Source: Tubiluchus corallicola (Eukaryota > Priapulida > Priapulimorpha > Priapulimorphida > Tubiluchidae). From it: a stretch of 64,000 bases of DNA. The translations under genes were made by a program, and so were the position numbers. Where the stretch lies: positions 459,501 to 523,500 of the forward strand of contig JAQGDQ010000034.1 in NCBI GenBank assembly GCA_030141605.1. Reading direction: 5' to 3'. Numbering within the stretch: the stretch's first letter is position 1; every line of letters starts with the position of its first letter. The notes beneath the pieces were generated by a model. The model saw only the letters and a program-made list of their open reading frames with translations. It was not told the origin of the DNA and did not search any database. Of this stretch, positions 27,101-38,677 are shown piece after piece.

Positions 27101-30100
27101 ATGATCACGAACTGCAGTTTTAGTTTCTGACTTCATATGATGTAAAGCCCAATTTTTGTGAAATCACGCGTTTAAACAGTACTGTAACACCCATGAAAAT
27201 GTACTTGACGTGCAAGGGAAGATGCCTGCCTTCGCACAAACTGTGGTTAGTTTCTGACGTGAGCAATAGTTGTGTTCAATTGCCATTAATTAACTTTCTA
27301 AGCTAATTATTCAAATATAAAGAATAATTGTTAACTTTTATAGGCAAGAAAATGTATATTTTGGACAGTAAATTGAAATGAGATTGAGTCTAAACAATCG
27401 TCCAGTCTTCCTTTAAGAAATTAAAGTGTTAGCAGATGAAGGGAAAACTAGATGAAATTTGCAACCAGGCCAGAATATCCTGGCATAAAAATGGTTTGTA
27501 GCAATAATGACAATTCAACTGTGAGTTTACTTTGCCAATAACCAACAATGTTATGCAATCATAAATATTTTTAGCAAATTACATTTGTGCTGACTCACCT
27601 CCTCAATGTTATCTTCATGTAGATGTGTCAAATCAAGTAGTGGGTCATCGATAACTTTACTAACTTCTGCTTTCATATCTGAAACAATGCAATAAATGCA
27701 GTGCAATAATTAATGAAGCTTCCAATGATGCAATGTTGCATGAACGCAATGATTCATAATTCTTAGAAATAAAGTGAAGATTGGTTGTTATAATACAATA
27801 CAATACCATGCAGTACAGTACAGTACAGTATAGTATACAATACAGTACAGTACAGTGCAGTGCAGTGCAGTGCAGTGCAATGCAATGCAATGCAATGCAA
27901 CACAAAACAATACAATACAATACAATACAATACAATACAATACAATACAATACAATACAATACAATACAATACAATACAATACAATACAATACAATACAA
28001 TACAATACAATACAATACAATACAATACAATACAATACAATACAATACTATACAATACATTAAAACACAATACAGTACAACACATTATACAATACAATAA
28101 AACACAATACAGTACAACACAACACAATGCTAAGCAATACAACAAATACGTTAGCGATATAACAAATTTAAAAGGGCAAGTGGTGGTGAACACATGTCTT
28201 AAGCAAGCTTTCAAAGTAACGTACTACAGCTAATGATGGGCGGAATCGAATATTAGTAGTTGATTACTTGCCTGATAATCTCTGGTAGAGATTATTTGTT
28301 AGGTAAGCAAATACTTGCGTACATTGTGTACGCATGAGTTCATAATAATTTGAAACAAAAAATGCAAAATTTATTTCAAATACTTTCGGCACGGGTAAAT
28401 TGCAGACATAAACCCTCTCAAGCATAAAGCTTGTACAGTTCCACTGTCAGTGAATTGAGTTAAAATTCAGCATCACAAATTTCTGTACAAGGATGATTTA
28501 TATGGGGTATTCCAATGGAGGCAAAGAGTCCCACTATCACAATCATTGCTTCTAGTTATCATACCCTACTCCCCGGGCCCTCATATGGTGTAGTGGGGGT
28601 GGCGTCAGACAAGTGTAGCGAGCCCCTACGGCTAGGGGTGGGTACACATTATACTGATATTGATCACGTTATATTGCATTCGCCACTTGACCCACGGGCC
28701 GGGCTTCCTAAGCCAGAGTGACAATAGCATATATCAGGTAATTTACTTACATCAGACAGTCCCGACACTCCTTAGAGAAATAATTGTAAACTTAACTGAG
28801 GCAAGCATCACTATAAGGCTAATGAAATAAACTGAATTTGAATTTGGTTCAAACTTTCAAACCCTCTCACCCTAGGTTAGAAGGCCTGATCTGGGGGAGG
28901 GGACACATGACCTGTGTCCTCGGTAACCAGGATTACTTGAAACAAGCGGTAGCCAGGCCCTATCTACAGTCATGAAGTATACACGATTATTGTTTATCAG
29001 GCTCAATTCAGTTAAAAGATGCTCTAACAATGAAAAAAGACAAAAAGGGTTGATATTACATTCACAACAAACAGCTATAGCAAAATTCAAGCTACCTTTT
29101 TCATCACTTTTAGCGCATTCTGCAAAAAGATCTTTCGTTCCGGTAGTCAGACGATCTCGATGAAAGTAATGAGACTGGAAAAATCTTGTCCAAAATTCGC
29201 TCTCCGTCATGTTATGTGGAACATTTTCTAAATGTTTTTTCTTCACTGAAATGAAAACATGTTTTGCTAGCGAAACAAAAACAACATAGAAAATAAGATA
29301 AATAATAACAAATAGAAGCAAATTAAGCAAACAGGATTTTTCTATTTCTTCTATTGCACATTGCCATCAGTATGAAAACACCTAAAAGCCTATATAACCC
29401 CAAAAGACATTGAAGTTTTTTCAAAGCATCATTATGGTTACACAAAGAATTCATAGTTATTATTAAACAAAAGAGGTTTATCAATTAAATAACTTCTTTT
29501 TCTGGCGAATTTCGAACACGTATACTGCCATAGATATCAACATGTTACACGTCTTTGGCGCAAGTGAGCAAGAAAGACATATGAAGTACAGAAAGTGTCT
29601 TTGGTTACCAATGTTTGTTTACCAATCTTTAGTGATAAAAAATCAAAAGAAACAAGTTTTACAGTAAATTCATAATAAAATAAATTGAATATTCCTAACG
29701 AGAGTAAGATTTTAAGTTGTGAAAGCTTATATTATAGTTAGTGTTTATTTTGTCTTTAATTTACTGCACATTAGCGATGCTACAAGAGCATGAAAAACCA
29801 AATGAATTTTCAAATAGAAAAAAAGAAACAAAAATGACAGAAAAGAGATTTAAAAGTTAATGTGGTGAAAACAGTAATATAAATGCAACTGTCGGATGAA
29901 ACTATATCTTAGAAAGAGAAAAAGTTTCAGTTGACTACAAACGTACTGACCTGCATGGTACGTTTTAAATATAGATTCGATAATATCAGTGGTTAGATTG
30001 TAGGTGATTGTGTTCACGCCTTCCGTCTGTGGCTTCACATCAGCCTATTTTGAAAAGAAAACATAGAGAACTTTATTTGAAAATTTATTGTTGTTGCTGC

Positions 30101-30199
30101 TGCTGCTGTTGTTATTGTTGTTGTTGATGTTGTTATTGATGATGTTGTTGTTGTTGTTGCTGTTGTTATTGTTGTTGCTGCTGCTTCTGTTGCTGCTGC

Positions 30200-30234
<35 letters not shown>

Positions 30235-33200
30235 TTGTTATTATTACTATCATCATCATTACTATACATTTGTAACAACAAGACAATGTCAATGTTATGG
30301 GTAACATACTATTGGTCTTGCACATTGCGTCACACATCGCGTCACAATTTCATCTAAATGAAGATTGCCCGCCTTGCCACGCACATTATGAAAGGTTTTG
30401 GTGCATTGCGTCATTTAAAATTCAAGTTTAAATTAGCAATTAGCTGAATTCAGAAAGCTTAGATGGCATAACAACGTTAATCGTGATTTTAAGCGTTGCA
30501 TGAACACTGTCATCATTGCATTCAATAAAACTGATTCAAACTAAACATATTGGGTTGTTATATTGAACATAATAGTCAGAATTGGAGCATTAAGGTAATA
30601 AAGAAATGGCACAGACTCTAATAAACTTAGTAATTCATTTTTCTGCAAATGCAATTTTGTCAACGTAAGCAGTAAATTCTACATCATTTTTCTGCACAAA
30701 GTTGACAAGGAAACAAAATTAAGGAAGAAACAGAATCTGACCTCGAGACCAGAAAATGGATCAGCTTTACTAGAAATTTGCTGTCAACTGGCTTGGAGTA
30801 CATAATTTATTTTCAATTCAACTACAAATAGTTATGAAACAGTATCAAACACATGAAGTCCCCACTAGTGCACAAAACACCTTTGGTTCATCTTTTTCTC
30901 TCGCGTGGAACGGTATTACGGTGCAGAATGACTTCATAGCTGCTTCCCTCCTTCATGAAGCTTTTACATCAAATGAATTTTATCTCTACGTTTCTGTGAA
31001 CATAATCATATAAGCGCCATCTGCAGAAATGGCTGCTACTAGTTATATATTTCTTTTGCTCTGTTGAAATATTGCCTCTTGTGTGACTTTTATTGATTTT
31101 TAATCTTTCTGTTAGCAGATCTGAGCAATATGTGAGATATGAGTACTTATTTATATTTGTGCAAATTTTGTTCAGATTCTGTTTAGTAATTTAAATTGCA
31201 TGTTTAAAATTTGAAATTTTAATACTAATTTTTGAAGCTGTATATTAACTATATTTAGAGTAGTTTTTATATCAATCTTGTATTAATCCAGCTGTTACTG
31301 CAATCTTTTCATTGAATAAACTACTATTTTTACCCTTTTATTAATTTACTAGACTTTACAAAACTTTTGGAAAATAGTCGTAAAACTGTTAATTTGCACA
31401 TAACTAAATTAACAAACAGAAAGAATTACACTGTTCCTCACTACTTCGCGGTGTGTCTATCGCTGACTCCCTGTTTTGCAGGTCTTCAAAAATATTAATG
31501 TAAAATATTTATCGCGGTATTTTGATAATTTTTGAGGTACTCTGTCTAAAGTATTTTTGCACATGCGTAGTACGTCGTGTACAGTAAGGTATAGATTTGA
31601 TGAATTTTGCATAAAAAAATCACAAAATATATAAAAATATATTAAAAATATTAATTCTAACATTAAAAGAATATTATAAATCATAAAAAATTACCATTTA
31701 CAGTAAATAGTGTATTTATTCGGCAGATGAATACACACCAAAAACGAAATGTAGTACTTGCGCCCGCTTGAGATGCTACTTGCTGACGTGAGATTGAACA
31801 TACACGTATATAGGTTTAAGAGTTTTATGAACATTCAAGTTTTTTTAAAGGTACATATACAGTATAGGTAAAGTTATTAAGGGAATGAGAAAGGGTTATG
31901 TATAAGAGTGTGGGGAGGGTTAATAAAGACTTAAAACAATGTATAACTACTAAAATAAGTATAGCGTCCCTACTTCACGGAAATTCACTTATCGCGGGTG
32001 GGCCTGGAGCAGAACACCCGCGATAAGTGAGGAAACACTGTATTAACGTGCCATGAAAAATTAATACACAATGTTCCTAAATAAAACACTTACCAGGAAT
32101 GATCCTGAGATTCCCGTTTCTTGATCTATCGGCTTCGTAGTTGATGAGCTAGATTTCTACAAATAAAAAACTCAGTTTCACCAGTTTTTCAGTTATTAGT
32201 GCCAAAACAAACAAAAGTTATGAAAAGCAAGAAGTTGATAAAATTAGGGTTAAAAGCGATCCTCTCATACAGAGACTTCTCATTTTTTCTGTTTTAGGTT
32301 ATTTTAAGCTACTGTACTGACTAAATTATATGTAGCAATAATATAGTATAAAGACAATTTATATTCTCATTTGTGTATAGCAAGATATTATTGATATATG
32401 AAAAAAGGATGTCCAAGATTACTAAGTATGCAAAAACAGGTTACTCACGTTAGCAATGTTACACCAGAATTCATCAGCAGTTAAAACTTGACTGACAACA
32501 AGTTCTTTATACAGACGAAACAATTCCGGATCTTCCTGTAGCATCCTGTAAAAATAAGAAGCTAAATTATAATGAACTAAAATGTCACTCCACACAACAC
32601 GTTATTCCAGGAAATGCTTCGCAAAACAATTACGTGTTCCCGTTTAAACTAAAGTATCAATAATTGTTGTGATATTAGCCATTCATGACACAGGCTATTG
32701 TGTATCTTCCATAACACGGCCACATGATGTAAAGTTCTCATCGCAAATGCTGTTGTTAATCAATAAAGATTGTAATTCATTTCCCGTTTCTCAACTGAGC
32801 CATTCCAAAATCTGATCGATTCTCTCCCATCGCTTTCACGAAAAAATTTTAAATCACTGTGGAAGGACAAACGGATACAATCTTATCCGGTAAAAATAAC
32901 AATTTTTCAATAATAAATATCGATTTTTGTTCGTTAGTTCCTAATCAAGATTGATAAAAATGGAAACTCAAATCATTTGTTGTCATACAACACACCCTTT
33001 CACAAAATTTTACTGAAGCCATCAATAACGTTTCCAGATGTCAAGGACAAACACAAGGTAGAGATTCTGCGGAACACACAGCCTCCTTGCCAAGAGGTGG
33101 TACGAAGGGGTATGACCGAGAAGAATAGTAAATAGTAATAAACTTCACCATTAAGAAACACCAAAAGAAACAAAAATGGAATTGTAACAAAAAGGACAAA

Positions 33201-36200
33201 AACTTGCTAAATTTAATAATTACTGTCTGTTTAATAAATAACGTTCAAATGTAAAAAAATTAATTGGCATATAGTTATCACCATTAAAAAGTTTGAGGAG
33301 GTACAGCAAAAATTGGCAATAGTATGACATAATGAGTTTCAAAAGTCACTTGACACTTTCAATTTCGACTTTTCTTCTTGTCAAAAACCTTTGACAATTC
33401 TTTTTTTATTGTCTGACCGGAGCCCCATTGCTATTGCATTGACAGTACTTTTACAAATAAAGTGTAAAATCAGCCTGGCTAAAGATCCTTCAATCGCAGG
33501 CTGAAGCTGAGTGAAAATTCAAAGCAACAACACTATTTTCTCACATTCAACCGTTTAGTTTGTCAACAAGATGCAACCTTTCCTCACCACTTATGAGCTA
33601 TGAGAGACTCTCTCAATGCAAGATGCCCGACTTGGCATTGGATTGGTCTCTGAAGCTCTTTAAGTCGCGGAAGATTGTAGCAAATATAGCAAAGCATACT
33701 AGTGCAGTAGTTCCTTTCATATTTTCATCTAATTTTATTAAACGAATTGTCTAAAATTTTAGTTCATCTGTACCAGTTTCCAAAAATTTAAAAAATACAG
33801 AAATATAAAATGTATAGTGACTTCTGATTGAGGTGATTCACCTGTTTTTGGCCTCCAATTCTTTGTTTACTTTTAGCTTAAAACGAGGTAGTAACTGTTG
33901 CAGGTATTCTTTCACGGTATTCCGTTCTTTCTTCTGCTCAGCCTCTCCATCTGCAAATACAGCAACTGTATACTGTACAACTTTTCCAGATAGTTTGAAA
34001 AATATAGTAATCACATGTTCATTAATTTAATAATAACAAATTTAAAATTCAAAAATTTCAAATTGCACATGATTAAATCCGAATGTCTCAATTCGCTATG
34101 AATTATCTTCGGATAAGCCTCAAAGTTTCATTTTTGAATCTCGGGGTCAAAATTGTTCATCCACAAAAATTAGCTGTTAGATTGTCTGCTACTGTTTAAA
34201 TAAATATACCGTAAATTCAAATTTATTCTTTTCTGAATTGACACCCACAGATCTATTATTTTTCTACACAGGTCAATAACCTGCAACGTTGGAAAAAAAC
34301 ATTCTGCCTTGTGCCTAATGTTGCTGAGCATATAAGAACCAGAATTTAGCTCACTGCCAAGGATAATCTTCTAACCTGAAACATTTAACTACAGAAGGTT
34401 TCTTATGGATGATCTCATGCATACCCTCAGTGATAAGAATAAGCCCAGTCAGGGTAACATGAACGACGAAACCATTCAGCAGCAGCTTTTCTTGTCATCT
34501 ATTCAGTTACTGACTAAACTTAGCATTACTTAATCTTTGAAGCCATTAGCTAACCATACACCATTCACCTAATGGCAATTATAAAATTTTAGTATTACTT
34601 TACCAATTTAACGAACCCGAATTTAGCCAAACACAGTTTTTCTAGCTGTTACCCATCCACATACTGACTGGGCTCATCACTGCTTAACTCTAGTTTCCGA
34701 ACAGAACTCAGCTACTCACAATTAGAATTACAAAGCATTGCTTTAACAATGATTCAACTACACAGGACTGTCAATCAATGTTACTTACCGGCATTATTAA
34801 AGTGAAAAGTACTGCTGCTACCATCGTGCATCACAAGTTGCAGTTGTACTTTTGCCTTTCCCTCGGGGGAGATTTTTTGCACTAAAACAGCAAAATTATA
34901 AATCCTTAACTGTACTAACTCACACTAGCCACAGAACTATTTTGCATATCTGCCAATTCCTTAGAAACTTCTCTACTTTAAGCACAACTAATCAATTATT
35001 TTCATCACAGGATTACATCCTTTCCATAAAGCATTTAAACACGAGAAATTCAGTAATATGCAAAAGACGAGATTACATATATAAAATGAAGGATTATAAA
35101 TACGTCTGGTAGAAAAAACTAAATAGAATTCTTTAGAACAATTAAACCTGTACCCATCTAGCCTACTCTATGTAGTGTACTACTGAAGGTAATTAGCCAG
35201 CCCACTTTTTGAGATACACAAAATTTATCCACCACAACTTCCAATGCCAAACATACGTAAGTTAGGCTAGGTCTAATAACACACAAATGGTAAACATTGA
35301 AGCAAGAAAGATAAAAGCTAATCTATGTAGTGTACTACTGAATGTAATTTAGCCCAGCCCACTTTTTCAGGTACACAAAATTTACACACACCAACTTCCG
35401 ATGCCAAACATACATAAGATAGCCAATGTCTAATGACACACAGATGGTAAACATGGAAGCAAAATCTTCATTATCTGTTTTACGTACTCTAAGAAATATA
35501 ACCATTGCTTAAAGTCCACCATGTATGCTAGGGATGTAAAATCGGGACCTAAAATTAAAGACCATGTATATAAAGAAAAAACAACGTCTCAACGGATCGC
35601 ACATTTAGTTTTCTCACCATTTACTTAGCTATAAGCCTATCCATAACACAGTTTAGTAGCGTAATTTCTGTCCTTCAGTCAACAAAACTGAACTCTAGAC
35701 GATAACAACGGGCACAAGTAGTTTATTATACTGAGATGCTGTTACCCCTCCGTGATAACATGCTTCAACTCATTTTTCTTGCAAGTTTTCAGAAAAAAAT
35801 GGTTCTTGAGACCTTGCGTCTACTCATTCTACCATGTAGTAACATATTTTGCTTTAGACTGAAAGTTAGGCACAACAAAAATTAGATGTTTGGGAGACGT
35901 AAATTGGAGCTAATGCACACTGCTGTACTTAGTTTTCTCAGTATTTCCTCACAGATAACCACTATAAATTGGCCAAGACTAATGTATAACAGCTAGCTGA
36001 CGAAAACTAATTAATTCACTTAATTCACTGATTAAAAAGCAATAAATGCTGTTTTCTAATTAAGACCTAAATTTTGTATCCTTAATGGCGAAAAACAGTT
36101 GAATCACTGCTCCCGAATTGACCCTTTTCAACCATTAAAGGCCTCAAATGCCTAAACTTGAGGAAAAATGCATTGGTTTTTGCCCTAATGTAAGCCCCAG

Positions 36201-36585
36201 ACCACAATGGGCAGCCCCCTAGCCCTCCTAGCTTTTTCTTGCTCTGTTTGCCATGAGACCTCTTACCTAAGGAAATACACAGAGCTCTGAATATAACGAA
36301 TATAAATGAATATATCTGAGTGTTACACACAGCACTACGGCAAGCAAAATTTCAAAAAAGTATTAATATTAAAGAATGAATAAACATTCAATCAGCATGC
36401 AACTGCAAACATCATATACACAGATTCATACTTTTTATATCTGCATAGTTGTGGCTGACTGCAAACACATCTTTTCCTGCTTGTTGCCATGCTATTCTTG
36501 TCTCAAAGACGTACAAAGCTCCTTCCATTTTTTTATATCTAACGTGACCAGAGAGAAGCAGCACATCTTCAGAAGACATAGCCAT
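21158..36585 (-). CDS. GTF2H1: General transcription factor IIH subunit 1 (TFIIH p62), complete, 15 exons, 559 residues
   Basis: Exons in coding order: 36585-36432, 34881-34789, 33950-33842, 32545-32449, 32156-32094, 30044-29951, 29245-29096, 27678-27599, 25599-25363, 25226-25138, 24662-24545, 23166-23073, 22516-22401, 22017-21925, 21250-21158. Every junction is GT-AG and in phase, totalling 1680 bases; human p62 has 548 residues. An in-frame TAG lies just upstream of the ATG. p62 is a core subunit of TFIIH, which opens promoters and repairs DNA by nucleotide excision. It tethers TFIIH to activators, TFIIE and XPC through an N-terminal PH domain (here about residues 1-110, with [18 protein letters not shown]). 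Two BSD domains follow (about 120-155 and 180-240), marked by TADEFW and [17 protein letters not shown]. The C-terminal part carries [36 protein letters not shown] and a final [12 protein letters not shown] helix. Orthology is essentially certain. Confidence 0.97.
23537..23879 (+). mobile_element. pogo/Tigger-like MITE, copy A (internally deleted)
   Basis: Starts CAGTTTTTCCTCACTTATCG and ends TAGCGAGGGAACACTTG, flanked by TA on both sides. The ends are imperfect inverted repeats with the CCTCGC...GCGG words typical of pogo/Tigger-type Tc1-mariner relatives. It lies in the GTF2H1 intron between exons 24662-24545 and 23166-23073. It is the inverted, shorter relative of 31439-32040. Confidence 0.7.
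24793..25075. mobile_element. Possible mariner-type fragment
   Basis: TACAGGCTGTCTCAGAAGTC resembles the TA-plus-CAGGGTGTC terminal sequence of mariner elements. No matching opposite end or transposase frame was found, so it would be a degraded or truncated copy in the GTF2H1 intron between exons 25226-25138 and 24662-24545. Confidence 0.35.
27782..28140 (+). repeat. Pentanucleotide microsatellite (AATAC)n
   Basis: About 28 perfect TACAA units fill 27909-28048, flanked by decayed variants (CAGTA and GTGCA units at 27810-27880; interrupted units to 28140). It lies in the GTF2H1 intron between exons 29245-29096 and 27678-27599. A 5-base period with no stop in any phase opens all frames on both strands, which explains the long Tyr-Cys-Ile-Val-Leu and Gln-Tyr-Asn-Thr-Ile frames here. 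Confidence 0.97.
29388..29765 (+). repeat. Dispersed repeat, family B copy 2 (about 380 bp)
   Basis: Matches 12918-13375 in orientation and order of blocks, with about 80 bp missing. It lies in the GTF2H1 intron upstream of exon 29245-29096. Same unclassified family, without coding potential. Confidence 0.75.
30088..30265 (+). repeat. Trinucleotide repeat (TTG/CTG mixture)
   Basis: Alternating TTG, CTG, TTA and ATG triplets over about 180 bases; on the transcribed minus strand it reads AAC/CAG. It starts about 43 bases upstream of the acceptor of GTF2H1 exon 30044-29951, where a branch point would be expected. It accounts for the long Leu-only, Asn-only and Thr-only frames here. Confidence 0.95.
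31439..32040 (-). mobile_element. pogo/Tigger-like MITE, copy B (602 bp)
   Basis: Reverse-orientation relative of copy A. It runs from CACTGTTCCTCACTACTTCG to AAGTGAGGAAACACTG, with TA on each flank. It keeps a central segment (about 31600-31850) that copy A has lost. Shared blocks include TATAAGAGTGTGGGGAGGGT and AAGTATAGCGTCCCTAC. It sits in the GTF2H1 intron just upstream of exon 30044-29951 and begins about 54 bases from exon 32156-32094. Confidence 0.75.
35167..35463 (+). repeat. Two-copy tandem duplication, period about 155 bp
   Basis: TCTATGTAGTGTACTACTGA begins at 35167 and again at 35322. Later blocks (CAGCCCACTTTTT, CAACTTCC...ATGCCAAACATAC, ATGGTAAACAT) repeat in the same order with substitutions. 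It lies in the first intron of GTF2H1. Confidence 0.85.
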
Positions 36586-38199
36586 GATTGCTTTAAACGC
36601 TGACTATAGAGCAGGTTAACAGTGGCACTGAAAAAAATAAATAAAAACAAAAACTGCTTAAATGTGATTCTTGAGATTTTCCTTACACAGGTCAGCCTAG
36701 ACATAGACATTTTTATTTATCTCCTCATTTACACCTGTATACAAATTGACTAATTATTATTTTTTAGTTATTGATTAAAAAGGATAAATTAAGCATAAAG
36801 GAAAGAGTTAAGGGGGGTGCAGGAGAAAGGGTAGCGAAAGACCAATTGGTCATCGAGTCAGCTACCCTTCTCAGGTTAGTGAAAATTGTAAAAAATTTGT
36901 GGTGCTGCTGTTAACATGAATTTATGGGGGGATACATTAAACATGAAAGCAAAACAACTAAGTAAGCTATGCGATAAAGAAATAAAATGAAAAATATGAA
37001 ATGATGATTAACAAAATATGTAAAGCATTTAACTAACCGATTAAAACAAAAAACTAGAAAAAAGTCAAACCAAAAAAAAAAACAACCAAAAAAACATAAA
37101 TAATAAATCAGTGAAAGAAACAAAATATGTAGTAATAAACTCAAACAAAATATAATAAAAACTTAATAATAACTGTGAAACAATGAGCAAAATAATCATA
37201 ATAAAGTGAATACTGAAAGGATTGCCTTTCTCAGACGATTAAAATTATGCAACAAATTTGTTCTTATATACCATCACAGCCTTTAGCTTTCTGTAGTGCA
37301 ATAAAACAAAATTCAAAGTGGCAACGTCTACGAAAGGGTTTATTTTTCTCAACGCCCTTATTGCTGCATTTTTATGAATATAATTTTACTGATTGATGAT
37401 ATTTTACAAGACAATTGACAGAAAGATGATGATGCTATGATGAACACCTGTTATCATGGTCTACTATTGGTTTATGCATGATATTTTGGTTTACCAACTT
37501 CCAATGAATCATATCTTGCATGCCATGGCGCATGAAAATTATTTTATGCGTCATTCTGTTCAGTCAACATTGAGTAATTGAAGCAAGTCAGTGTCGAAAA
37601 AAAGTAGGGCAATTAGTGATTAAAGGACAAAGTGCAAGTTTATATATCTTATTTTTATAACACAAAATTTTGCCAATATATCAGTATATGACTTAGGTTT
37701 AGGGATAAATATTCCTTGATTTTGCTTGCCAAAAAAGCCTCTAAAAATCCCTAAAATCCAGGTGAAGTGCCAGTTTACAGAAATGGCCAACTAGTCCCCA
37801 GACTAGCTGTTTTGGTTGCGGTCTCACTCATTGGCACCTATCCTACCGAGAGCTATAACTTAATATCATATTTCTTAACTTTGATTTTCATAACATACAT
37901 CATAAGTGATAAACACTGCATATAGACATTGACTGTTGATGCCTTACAATTAATTTGCTACTTTCTCAAATTTCTTAATCTTTATACATGACCTGTATAT
38001 TTAGTTTACTTTAATATGAGTTACTATATCTAAATAACCTGCGATTACACGCGTATGTTAACTTTTTTGAATAGATATATTTGTTTTAACTTACTAAGCG
38101 GTAGCTCTTTATTTTTTTGTGATGATTTTCCATCGGAACTAATCTCAATGTACAAACAGTTCAGTTAACCAGAACTTAACCGAGAACTCCATCTGCAAC

Positions 38200-38213
38200 A
38201 CAACCATGGAAAC
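38200..38213 (+). promoter_or_regulatory. Weak RFX X-box-like site
   Basis: ACAACCATGGAAAC keeps the right half-site GGAAAC and the central CCAT of the X-box but only part of the left half. It lies 478 bases before the start codon of the Pro-Gly-repeat gene. Confidence 0.35.
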
Positions 38214-38327
38214 TTGCATCTTGTTACATTTTTCAGTTTTTTGCAACATGACTATTTTAGCAACAAGGGAAATCATTCAACGAACATAAGAAAAGCTAGG
38301 CGCATCGGTGAATTCGCGCACGTGTTT

Positions 38328-38341
38328 GTTGCCATAGAAAC
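38328..38341 (+). promoter_or_regulatory. RFX X-box-like site
   Basis: GTTGCCATAGAAAC differs by one base from the classic GTTGCCATGGAAAC X-box bound by RFX factors, which control ciliary genes in animals. It lies 350 bases upstream of the ATG at 38678, in an orientation and place suited to that gene. Confidence 0.55.
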
Positions 38342-38677
38342 TAATATGGAGTACGAGATGCTATGAATACGAGTATTTTTATTTTCATGTCAAAAACATT
38401 TTTTAATTGTATTAATTAATTGAAGGCTGCTTTGTTATTACTGTTGTTTTTTTGTTTAGATAATTCATGAGTTACCGTGTTTATAAGCTACATGTGCGTT
38501 TTTCACACAGACGCTGTCTTAGGTTCTATACTAAGTGTCTACTACCTAGCTATGTGTATTACAAGCTTGCAGTCGTAGATATCTATTACTTTATGCTACC
38601 TTTTTTTGTTTACAATTATAGGCCATAGGCCAACGTCACTTACTGTCTGGTTACGCTAAAGATTCTCTTGAAGATAT

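Larger units (their letters stand above)
36586..38677. promoter_or_regulatory. Shared upstream region of divergent GTF2H1 and the ciliary gene
   Basis: The 2.1 kb between the two start codons holds no recognisable exon. The GTF2H1-proximal half is A-rich. The half near 38678 holds X-box-like sites at 38200-38213 and 38328-38341 and a CACGTG word at 38319. Real transcription starts cannot be placed from sequence. Confidence 0.4.

Noticed and set aside
27660-28233. Several long open frames on both strands (up to 184 codons) with Tyr-Cys-Ile-Val-Leu or Gln-Tyr-Asn-Thr-Ile periodicity
   Set aside because: They are read-through of the AATAC pentamer repeat, which has no stop in any phase, inside an intron of GTF2H1.
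28540-28940. GC-richer block that could be a SINE or element end
   Set aside because: No promoter boxes, inverted ends or target duplications were found, and the 152-codon minus-strand frame at 28872-29330 only runs through the real GTF2H1 exon 29245-29096 into introns.
30035-30357. Poly-Leu, poly-Asn and poly-Thr frames
   Set aside because: Products of the trinucleotide tract; a real GTF2H1 exon (30044-29951) borders it in another reading.
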